Below are positions 45,785 through 57,200 of a stretch of DNA of 64,000 bases, piece by piece (the stretch's first letter is position 1; every line of letters begins with the position of its first letter). The position numbers and the translations under genes were made by a program. The stretch spans positions 106,914,778 through 106,978,777 of the forward strand of contig OY992536.1 in the NCBI GenBank assembly GCA_963921195.1, given 5' to 3'. Below the pieces are notes generated by a model. That model saw only the letters and a program-made list of their open reading frames with translations. It was not told the origin of the DNA and made no database searches. Source of the stretch: Pegoplata infirma. Its lineage: Eukaryota > Arthropoda > Insecta > Diptera > Anthomyiidae.

Positions 45785-47040
45785 ATTAGAAGTGTTATAA
45801 TATTTTGCAGATATGTAAATAGTTTATGGTAAATAACAAGAGTTAACACCATAAAATCAAAAAAAAAAGGAAAATGGGAGTTAATCACACTAGCTTCCGA
45901 AGAGCTCATATCTTTCATTTGGACAATTTTAAATATATTTAGGGAATTTTTTAATTTATTTATAAAACTTTAAAATACATTTAAAAAAATTGGTTAATTC
46001 GTCTTTAAAATTCTTATTAAAATATTTTTACAAACTTCTCTTTTACCATTTTTTAAATAAAACATCAGTTTTTTTTAGTAATTTTATAATTTAAGCCTTT
46101 TGGTTTCCTTTATTTCACTTTCTCAATTGAAATCCAATTTAATTTGCTTTTGCATAATACACGTACCATTAAAAATGTGATGGGTTTACAATTAATTATT
46201 TTTTTTTATGTTCTGTATTTTTTTTTACTTTTTTTTATTTTCTGTTAAGAATGAAGCACATACATTTATAGTAATTTTTATGTTTTTTTGTTTTTATTTT
46301 ATGTTTATAATATGTATCTTAATCATTTCAAAATGAATATCATCATACGATTATTTTGTTTTAAGCCTACAAAACTTTTGTTTGCCAACATTCCTTTTCA
46401 TTTATTGTTAAAGATGAGTTAGGATTCTATATATACTTAAAAATATATAAAATCCTGGGAATTAGATTCTATGGTGTGTTTGTTAAATGTTGAAAGTATT
46501 TTTAGTTTGTGTTCTATTTATGGTGGGTGGTAGAAAATGCTAATTCAAATTTTAAAAAATCGAACAAAAAAAATTAGTGATTTATTATGTTTGACATAAA
46601 TTAGTAACCAATTGAGTGGAAGGATTTTTAGTTTTTTTTTTTAATTTTTTTGATTTTATTTTAAAGATTTGTTTTTAAATCAACCACAGGGAAATTGCAC
46701 ACATTTAATTTTATTTCCTTGCGTAAATGGGAAATTTGCTTTTTAAGTAATATTTAGTTCTTATTAGATCAAATCTCAATTAAAACTAGAGGTTAAAGAA
46801 AATACAAAACTAATAAATAATATAATTAAAAAAAAATAAATAACAATTTTAACAAATGAATTAATTTATGAACTATTTGAAGAAAGCAAAAATTATGTAT
46901 TTTTGACTATACTACTAAAGATTAATTTAGATTTTAACGCAGATCTTATGCTTTTGATTGTAGTTTTTAAAATTGTACTTTTAAATTTATTAAAATTATT
47001 ATTTTTAAAAATACGGTACAAAATTTTGATTTTCTTTAGA
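45785..47040. other. AT-rich gene-free region
   Basis: Extremely T/A-rich, with no frame above ~75 codons and no family resemblance. No element ends were recognised. Confidence 0.5.
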
Positions 47041-47205
47041 AAGGCGTATGAGTGTTTTATAACTCAAAATATTACAATACAAAATATTGTTTAAAAAAAC
47101 GGACAACTTTCTTAGAAAATCCGATATATTTTTAGTTTTTCAGAACTACAAAAACTTACTCTTAAAAAAGGTACTTCTTAAATATAGAGAAATGTTAGAC
47201 AGACG

Positions 47206-50200
47206 TATGAGTGTTATATATCGTCACCACAAATGCAAAACAACGTAACAACACTTTTTAGAATTTTACAGGAGAAGCAAAAAACGTTATTAAATGAAAA
47301 ATATTTGCAATATAAAAGACTTTTGTGAAGTGTTAGCTTAAAAAACAGCGATAAATCCATTTCTGAAATAAAAAAGTCGTTGTTGTTAATATTTTTTGAG
47401 ATATGTGGGTTACGTTTTTCGTGGAATCGTATTTTGTAAACCAAAACGACGTAACATCACAAAGTTGAATAAATTGCTAATTTTTTAGAAATAATGCAGC
47501 CATTCAGTAAGTATTGGACCGAGAGCCATGAAATTTGTAGTGGTTATAGCTAACGTATTTTCGAGCTTAAGTTTGGAAGTTGGAGTCCAGCGGTTGAACG
47601 GGGGAGGCAGCAGAACCCCCTAAAGTAGGGCACCTTTTGTATACGAACACTTAAAACAATTGCCATTTTTTTTTTGTCTGTTATCATATTTCTTTAAAAA
47701 AATATATGCGGACAATGTGCTAGTAGCGGCCTAAAAACCCTCTTTAGTGCGTGTGGTTATCTCTTATACTTTCCGAGACAGAACCATTTTAAAATTTATA
47801 AATTAAAAATTTTACCGATCCGGCTCCAGTTTTTTGCTAATAGCAAAGCCGCATTTATTCCAATTTATTTTAAACTAATTTCATTTGAAAACTATATAGA
47901 GTTCTGATTTAAAAAAAAACAACAAACCGATATCTTGTTTTAGTCCGAAAATACATTATTTTAAAGTTAAAAATTAAAAAAAATACGTACCAACACTCTT
48001 TTGACTCTAGATAAAAAGTTTCGTTCAGAACAAGTTGATTGTTTTTACTAGTTTGAAAGCTCGTGTAGATGAGTTTAAATTAAAAATAAAATTCGAGGTT
48101 TAAATATTGCGTCCGCCAGCACCATCCAAAATTGGCCTAATTTTGGCTGCCGCCTTTTTTTTCCTTATAGTAAGGAAAATAACCCATTTTTTAGTTAAAT
48201 TTAACTAAATTTTATGAAAATTCATGAATTTCTTTTTCAGTTTAGTAGTATCCTCGGGACAGTTAGAGATGAAAGTTAATTTTATAAAAATTTCAATTTG
48301 TATGGATGCTCCCTTCGGGAGTAACGAGAAGGAGTAGAACTGTTAGGAAAAATATTGGGTTCTAAAAATGAATGGGGGTCAATCTTCCATTGAACTTTTT
48401 TAAAAGCGACCCCGAGGCAATCGTTGGTTCTTTTTTACCCTTTACCGCCACTTTTTTGCCAAAACAATTGCCTAGGAGTCGCTTCTAGAGGGGTGCAATG
48501 TAACCAAACCCCCATTCATTTTTACAACCCAACATAGATTTAAGCATTCATGATTTCAAAATTTTAGATTTTTTTCCATTCGTTTTTGGTTCTTAAACAT
48601 TTTAAATGATTTAATACCATATTCGCATTCATTAAAACTAGATACATTTTTCGTTTTTCCTATACATTTTATCTGTCAAAATAAAACGGCGTTTAAATTT
48701 GACGTTTAACGCATGGAGAAAACGAATAAATAAACTAGTTTAAATGAATGCGAATATGGTATAATATCGTCAATATCTTCAAAAACAAAACTTAAGCATT
48801 TGCTTTGCATCTTTCAAAAAAAAAAACTTCGAGATCTTCAAAAATTTTTAAAAAAACCTTTATACTTAACATTTTTTATATAAAATCTTTCAGATTTTAT
48901 AAAATACTTAAGAGTTCTTATCAAATGTAAGGGTTTATCAACATATTTAAAGAATTTTGCTGTAGTAAAGATCCAAAAAAATTAAAGTTTTTGATCTCAC
49001 TTGGTTAAAAAAAATATTTAGAACCCGAAGGTTTCTTTATAAGAAAACGGGCCCTGTATGATTTTTTTTTGGTAACTTAAAGTTTTACCTCAGAATCAAA
49101 GGGTTGGCTTTGGAAAGAAAATTTTGAGGTTTAAAATTTTTTTTTAAGTTCTTGAAATTGGTTTTGGTATAGGAAAAGTTTTAGGAAGAAACGATATATT
49201 TTTAAAAAAATCTGTGTATTCTTAGGAAAAACTTTCCAATTGAACTGGTAAATTACACAGAATTTGAAACAGGATTCGAAAAACCTGTGGATCTAGCTAT
49301 TTTCATTTACAAAAAAAAATACCCCACGGAGTTACTGTTAAAAAAAACACATTTTAAAATTCAATTTCTCAAAACTAATTTTAAATAGAAGCTACGTTCT
49401 TTTTTAACAAAGGCAAACATTATGTCAATTTGATTACCAAAAAAAAAAATTTACTACAACTGAAAAGTTTTGTTTACTTTTTGTATTAAAAATTTCCAGC
49501 TGTAGTAAAAATAGTAAAAAAGAGTAGATTATCGTAACGTAATCGAACGGACATAATAAAATAAATTAAAACAAAAATATTTGGTTAAAAAATCGATAAA
49601 TTTAAAAAAAATTATACAATTTTGAAAAAATTTAAAAGATAAATTTTTTTAAAATTTTATGTAAATTTTAATCTGAAATATATATTCAATTTGTATGGTA
49701 TAAATATTTATGCGATTTCAATATATAAAAATATATTGAAATATATTAATATTTGCTCGATTACATATCGTGAACCTATATTCAAAATATGCCAACTCAA
49801 ATTTGACGGAAATGAGTTTCCGATGGCAAATAGCTCCCCTATGTAATACCTATCTGCCATAAAAATTTCAGAGCAAAAAAATAATTTGTTGTCGTTTTAC
49901 ATCCATTTTTGTTATTCTGCTAACTCAAAGTACATATTTTTTTGGTGGAAATAAATGCCAACTCCCATTGTAAATTTCCAAAAATTTTTCAAAAATTTTT
50001 TTAAAAAAAATTAGACCACATATCTTATTGCATTTGCCATGCTAAACACGAATCTTGTAAAGATTTTGATACCTAATGACTGGTTCTCGAGATATTATCA
50101 TTTTGAAAATATCGGTAAATAGTGTTTGCAAAAAAAAAAATTGCTTATATTTATGTAACTTTCAAACTATTTATCAGATTGAAACATTATGAATGGGGCA

Positions 50201-50957
50201 GATAAAGTCAATGATATAAGCTTTCAAAAAAGCTAGTTTGGAGTGACCCTATTGCAATACAGCGTGAGTTACAGAGTGCCAAAGTTGACCACCCTGAGAT
50301 TAAAAGGCTTTCGGAGCTAGTAACTTTTAAAATTATGCAAAGATTTTTAATTTTTTGTTCAGTTTTTGCAATTACCGTACTAAGGATAACAAAAACCAAA
50401 AAAAAAAAAAAATTTAAAAATTTTTCCAAAAAAAATGTATTTTTATTTTCCGACAAAATATGCCAACTCTAAAAAAATATTTGTTTTTTGATATAGTAAT
50501 AAATGCCATCTCAAAAAAATACGCAAACCAGTGCAAAATATGAAACTTTTTGCATCGGTATAAATTATTTAGAATATTTAAACCATTTTATGGAAGGAAC
50601 ATTGTTTATTTTTGCAATAATATGCGAAATAACTAGTTTTTTAGCTCTCCTGAACAGTAAGCTTTTTCGAGTTGGCATTTATTGAATATAGTTCGACGAT
50701 ATAAATTGTGTGTGTAACACTGCTGTTACGTTGTTTTGGTTTATGAAATGCATGCACTTGCTGATACGTTTTTTTGTTTATTGTTAATAAATTCGCAATT
50801 TTTGAACTTTGACTTCCAAAATTTTCCAGAGACATGTAGTTTAGTCAAATGCATCATAATCAATCGAAAACTCGATTTTGATTTTTTTGTTGTTACGTTG
50901 TTTTGCATTTAAGGTGACGATATATTTAAATATTTCAAAATAATATTACTCATACGC
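47206..50957. mobile_element. 3.75-kb element with ~50-bp TIRs (CGTATGAGT...AAAACAACGTAAC)
   Basis: Left: CGTATGAGTGTTATATATCG then TCACCACAAATGCAAAACAA and CGTAACAAC. Right: the complement, from TTGTTACGTTGTTTTGCATT to ACTCATACG. An extra GGCGTATGAGTG end lies at 47044. The interior has only short frames (<=82 codons) and a nested MITE. Flanks share TTTTTAGTTTTTCAGAACTA, so it sits in a repeated context. TSD unresolved; class unknown. Confidence 0.65.
48617..48759. mobile_element. 143-bp MITE, CCATATTCGCATTCATT ends
   Basis: Arms CCATATTCGCATTCATTAAA and complement, flanked by TA/TA (48615-48616, 48760-48761). Probably a Tc1/mariner-type MITE, or an hpRNA-sized foldback. Confidence 0.85.
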
Positions 50958-50960
50958 CAA

Positions 50961-53300
50961 AAAAAATCAAAAGGAATTCCTTACGGTAATTCAAAAAAAT
51001 CCGATTAATTTTTAGTTTTTCAGAACTACAAAACGTTGCTCTTGAAAAAAGTACTTTTTTAATATAGGGAAAAGTACTAAAGTACTTAATTTTGTCTTAT
51101 CTATCTGATTTTTAGTATTTCAGAACTACAAAACCCTTCTCTTGAAAAAAGTACTTAAAAAGTAGAAAAAGTACTAATTTATTTAATATTATTATCTCTC
51201 ATCTCACTAATGTTCAAGCTTGCTTCAATTCTCAGGCAAATAAGTTTTGAACAAACAAATCCAATTCAATTAATTTGTGGTACTTATTAGTAATAAGTAC
51301 CTATTGTAACTTTCATTTTTTCCAGAGTAATTTTATAATTCAAAAAGTTTCTAAATTAAATTTAGGTATAAAAACTTCTTTAAAAAAAGTACTTTTCAAA
51401 TTATGAAAAAATTTTAAGGTACAAAATTTAGTACTGTGGTACTTTTTTATTTAATCTGTGGTACTTTTTTTGTAATAAGTACCTAAACTTTTTTCTGCAT
51501 TTTTCTGACAAAATATGAAATATTTTAAGAGAAATTTTATATTTAAAAAATTTTCCAATCAAAAATTAAACTTCTAAAAAAAGTACTTTTCATATAACGA
51601 AAAAAGAGTACTAAATTTTTAAATTTTATTGTCCCTGCTTGGTAATGCTTAACACAACTTGCCAAACATTTTAATTGTTGTCAAACAAATTTTTAGGTAC
51701 AAAATTTAGTACTGTGTTATTTTTTTAGAAATTACGTAAATTAGTACTTTTTGCCGTTTGCTATTGAAAGAACTGTGACAAAAGTGCTAAAATAATAACT
51801 TATCTGTCTGACTTAGTTTGGAAAAGTACTAAAAATACTTTTTAACTAAACAGAAAAATAATTAAAGTTGTTATTATTCGACCTTTCCAATTTTAATTTA
51901 AACATAAACAGTTCAAAATTTTTAAAAAAGTACTAAAATTATAACATAAGTGCCTAAAGTTTTTGGCTTTGCATGATTTTACAGACATTTAAGTGATTTT
52001 TGAACTAATGCTAGATAAAAAATTTTGCAGTGTGGTACTTTTTCAGCATTTTTTCTTCTTACTCTTAAAAGTAACGTTAATTTAGTACTTTTTCTTCCGG
52101 TTTTCCATAGGAAAAAAAATAGAAGAATTTGATGTTTAAAGAGTCACAAGTACTAAAATAAGTCTAATGTTGCATAGTAGGATTTTGGAGTAATTAAAGT
52201 TTTTTAAAACATATCGAGGGTGAATATTCAAAACTTGCTACCTGCTATGTTATAACAATGCAGATAGCAAGTTTTGAATATCCGTCCTCGATATTTGAGA
52301 TTAAAAATGTTTTTTTCTTAATTTTACACTAAAAAGTAACGTTTATTTAGTACTTTTTTTCAAAAAAAATACTTTTTGAAAAAAGAGAAAAACTACACAA
52401 TTATAAAAATTTTCATCATACACTTAAAAGTTCCGTAAAGTACGTAAAGTTGAAGTCATTTAAGATTTTTTAAACTATTTTAAGATGTACTTTTCTCAAT
52501 ATTTTAATCGTACACTTAAAAGCACCGTAAGTTTAGTACATTTTTCGATTGCGTAGGAAAACTGCAGAGAATTCGAATTTTTGTTTAATCCTTAGAATTA
52601 AAAAAAGTAAAAGAGAAAAAATACAAAGTTGCAAAATTTTTCCATATACCGTTTAAAGTACCCAAAAGTCAGAAACATATTTGAGACCAACAATTTTGCA
52701 TTGGTACTTTTCTTAGTATTTTAATCGTACCGTAAATTTAGATTTCCTATTAGAAAACTTCAAAGGATCTGATTTTGTTTTTTAATGTTAAGACTTTATT
52801 TAAAAAAAGTTATATGAGAAAGTACTTTTTGAAAAAAGAAAAAAAAGTACAGATATTTTCATCATTCACTTAAAAGTACCGCAAATCTAGTACTTTTTTC
52901 GATATTCCATAGGAAAACTGCAAAATATCTGAATGTAAGTTTAATGTTTCTCAACATTCTCAACCTTTTAAAAAAAAGAGAAAAAGTAAGTATTTTTTTC
53001 TTTTTTTTCAAAATTTATTATTTTTTTATAAAAAATATTTTTTAAATTCGAAAAATTTCTATGTTCTGATTTTATTTAATTATGACACTCAATCGGAAAA
53101 TCTATCTTGAATTTTTGTACTTGAAAAGCTATCTTAGGTCTTAAAATTTAAGAACGTGTTGAACCTCCTAGAGTTTCAATTGTTTTTATTAAAAAAAGTA
53201 CCGACTCTGAATAAAGTACATACTGTTTTGTACCCATATTTTTAGTACCAATCAATAAAGATCTCCTAAAACATAAAGTAGTATAATCAAAAAAAAAACA
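50961..53300. repeat. AAAAAGTACTTTTT-rich domain
   Basis: More than 50 AGTAC or GTACT motifs, most as AAAGTACTTTT or AAAGTACTAAA half-palindromes on both strands. Loosely repeated blocks include TTTCAGAACTACAAAA at 51020 and 51118. No coding frame. It lies downstream of the eEF1A gene on its strand and could be an old diverged tandem repeat. Confidence 0.6.
52213..52294. repeat. 82-bp near-perfect hairpin
   Basis: TATCGAGG...ATATTCAAAACTTGCTA pairs with TAGCAAGTTTTGAATAT...CCTCGATA, with a ~14-base loop. About 34 bp per arm with few mismatches. The size is that of a pre-miRNA or a tiny MITE. Confidence 0.8.
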
Positions 53301-54252
53301 AAATAGTTTTAAAACAAATCAATGATGCTGATAAAGATAATAATGATTAATGAATTAAATAAAAATAATTTCAATGCTATAATTTTAATTGAAATAAATG
53401 ATAATGATAATAATGGTAATGACGATGCTGCTGCTGATGATATAAGTAATTTATGAAATAATGATGATGTCATGATTATAACAGATTATAGTATTTTCTT
53501 ATGGGTTTATTAAAATAATAATTCTGAAATATTGGCATATGTTTTTTGGTAATGGTTGTTGAAAATTTTGAGAATGTAGTTGTCATAGATGTTGTTGGTG
53601 ATGATGATGATTTCCTACGAAATGATTTACGATGTCTGTGTAAATTTAGATACAAATAATTATAGTAAATTAGGAAAAATTCCATTAAAAGTTGTGTTAA
53701 AATGCTTTCCAAATTTGTAAAATTTTCACGATTGATCATGATAAGTAATGATGAGGATGTCAAAGATGATAAAAGTGGTAATGTTGTTGTTTTAGTAATA
53801 TTGGGACAAGGCTTAAGGAATGACAATGATGACGATGATGAAGTTGGAAATGAATTTTCCTGGTTTATATTAGTTGTTAGGGTTAATAAAGGAGTAGAAG
53901 ATGTCTTTTCTATGCTTCTAAAATGATATTGTTGTAATTTCGAATTTATGTTGTAATGATGATTGATGTTGTTGTTGGTATTAAATGGTGTATTCGAGGA
54001 GTATTTTATGTTTGGTTTTACATCAATAGTTTTTTGTGGTTGTGATTTTTGTAGAGTATCATGTTCATGACTATTATTATTATTATAATAATTTCTAATT
54101 GTGATAATAATTTTTAGTATATTATTATTATTATATTTATGCTTAATAAATGATTTTTCATTTGCCAACCAAAAAATGTTTGATTGATCCTTCTTCTGCT
54201 GCTGTTGGCATGTAATTTCTTCAGTTTGTTTTATATTCTGGCTGCCCCCTAG
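53301..54252 (-). other. Downstream flank / likely 3' UTR of eEF1A
   Basis: Follows the eEF1A stop on the minus strand. Rich in ATC/ATT/GTT trinucleotide runs. A 230-codon frame at 53476-54168 encodes Asn-, Ser- and Thr-rich low-complexity sequence and is best read as UTR microsatellite. AATAAA on the minus strand at about 53505-53510 is one candidate poly(A) signal. Confidence 0.5.
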
Positions 54253-57200
54253 TTATTTCTTCTTTTGGGCCTTCTCAGCGGCTTTTGTGACTTTACCCGA
54301 AGTAGGCTCTTTAAAGTTTACCGATTTAATAACACCCACAGCAACAGTTTGCCTCATATCACGCACGGCAAAACGTCCCAGTGGTGGAAATTCTGAGAAA
54401 CTTTCAACACACAATGGTTTTGTGGGTACGAGCACAATAATAGCTGCATCACCCGATTTAATAGCTTTAGGATCAGTTTCGGTAGTTTTGCCAGTACGAC
54501 GATCACATTTTTCTTTGATTTCAGCAAACTTGCATGCAATATGAGCAGTATGACAATCCAATACTGGTGTATAGCCATTAGCAATTTGTCCAGGATGATT
54601 TAGGACAATGACCTAAAAAGAGAAATGTTTAAATTTTATTAAAAATATGTATGGTGTACCTAAGCATTTAATCAAACAATAGTGTATGAAGTCCGAACTA
54701 CAAAATTTTCAAATGTAGCCTTATCAATATTAATTAAATTTAAAGACGTCTTTTTCAATTCGAGGATTTCATTTTAAATTCAACGATTTAACTCGAAAAT
54801 TAAAGATTCCTTTTAAAATTCGATCATTTCATTTAGGATTCAAAAATGTCATTAAAATTCAAAAATTCTAATTGAAATTAAAAGATATTCAATTAAAAGA
54901 AATGCATTGAAACTGCAAAAATATCAATAGAATTTCGTAAAAAATCAATTAAGTTTGAAAAATATAAATTGAGACAAGATCGGATCCAGCTTTTGGATTT
55001 GAACGGAGGGGGGATTAACTATTTTTTTTATGTTTTTATTTACTTCATAAATAAGACCCTTTTCAGTCAATTAAAATTTTAATATAAAAACTCTTAAAAG
55101 TTGATAAACATGTTAACTATCCTTGACCACCTTTATCTACAACTTCCCAGTATTGGCAATAACAATTGTTAAATTAAAAAAAAATCACACAAAATTTTTT
55201 AAACCCTGCACAGTAAAAAGTTTTGGGTTAATTTTAATTCCTAGCTGGTGTGTATATATAACAATGCCAAAAATAATTTAATTTATTCCATAAAAAGTTT
55301 ACTTTTAAAGAGATAAAAAGAGAGTGAGAGAATGGATTTTGAATTTATTTTTGGGTGTTATAATAAAACCAAAATATGGAAATAATTTTACACCTAAACA
55401 GGTGTTTATTTGAACAAGGCACGACTTAAATTTCTCCAAAAATAAATAAAACAAATGTAAGGTTATGTTTTTTAATATTTTTGTGTATTGAATACAAATA
55501 CAGACCAAATACATGAATAAAGTTAAAATCCAGAGGACTGTTGATTTGTCACCCAAACTCAGCACAACTCTGCATAAAATAAACTGCTACTGCTTCTATA
55601 TTAAGAAATTATTCCTGGGGGTAGGCACCGTCGTGATCTAAAAATTCCATCTCTCTGCCTTCTGCTTCAAGATTCAGCTGGCCTAAAAGTAAAATTAACC
55701 AAAAATCAATTAAAATAATTGATAAACGTTTGTAGTCAATACTTACTTGATATTTATATTTCGGTCGGACAAAAATCTTCACTTTCTGGATCACAAATTT
55801 TGATAATATAAAGATTATACTTTTGTGTACATTGCTAACCTCTTTTCTCACTTTCATTGAATTAATAAGCATTTTTTGTTCACTCAATATGACAGCTGTT
55901 TTTAATTCCTTGTTAAGTGTTTATCTTAATGTGTTATATAATCACTACCCATTACCAAAGTTTTGCTGGGTCATGTTGCTTTCTTCTCAAATTCTTATAC
56001 ATTTTTATAGAAATAACACCGCTCTACAAATCTGAGGTTTGTCGCTGCGTTTTGAATGAAACCAAAAAAAGGTTATAGGTTTTGGTTTCCCGATTCCAAA
56101 ACGGTCACTAAAATTTTTCTATCACGTCACAATTTTGAAAAAATCGCGGTTAAAGTGTCCAAAAAGGCCTATTTTGGCCATTTTCGAGCGCCTATCAAAT
56201 AATATCCTGACATGTGAATGACTTGATATCAAGCTCAATCGAAAGTGAGTAATTTTCTCTTTAAGACAAAGTCAAATTTTCTTGGAATTTAATTTTTTAT
56301 AATGATGTATGGAAATTTGTTAAAAAACACTGTGTAAATAAACTAAATATTTAAAAAATGGAAGGTTTTTTTAATGATTTTTTTACCATTTTAGAAAATT
56401 AAATTCCAAGAACATTTATCTTGTCTTGTAGAGAAAATTTCATACTTTTGAATGAGCTTGATACCAAGTCAATCGCATGTCAGGATTTTATATTAAAAGC
56501 TTTCAAAAAGGGTAAAAAATTGTATTTTTCAACACTTTAACCGCGAATAACTCAAAATTCTGACGTGATAGATATATTTGGATCGCAGATTTGGAATCAG
56601 CGCAACAAACACTACCTAAATCACTTACCAAAATCCAATACGCATTTTCATGTTGAGCTGTGTAATCTGAGATTCTAAAACATTCTTTCTATTTTAAAGT
56701 TTTCAAAAATCTGATTAACTTTTCTTTTTTTAAAGTAATTCTCAGATTTAGAGAACTTTTTTGTACACAAGTCAGGCACATCAGATCCTGAAAGATCAGA
56801 GCTCGAGACTTTTAGTTTTTAAAACAGTTTTTCTATAAAAACAATTCTGATACAATTTTTCTAAAAATAAAATTTTATACACTCAGAAAATTATGTAAGT
56901 TACTACATGTTAGTTGTTTGTATATTTTATAGTAGTTAGTTATTTTCAACTACAAAGTCAGTTGTTTTTGTATGAAAAATATCAAACAACTATTTCGATT
57001 AGTTATTTAAAGTAGTTTTTTTGAATAACTAAGAAAAAACTACTGTGATGTAGTAACAGTTATTTAAAGTAGTTAATTTTATTTTTTTTATCTCTGAAAA
57101 ATTTTCAAAGTTTTTTTTCCAAAAAAATAAAAATAAATTTTCGTTTTTTTTTTTATTTTTCACAACTTTTTTTTAAAACAAAAAAAAAAAAAACAAAAAA

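Noticed and set aside
53476..54168. 230-codon minus-strand frame after eEF1A
   Set aside because: Asn/Ser/Thr-rich, built from trinucleotide runs, no domain, lies directly in the expected eEF1A 3' UTR; best explained as low-complexity UTR.
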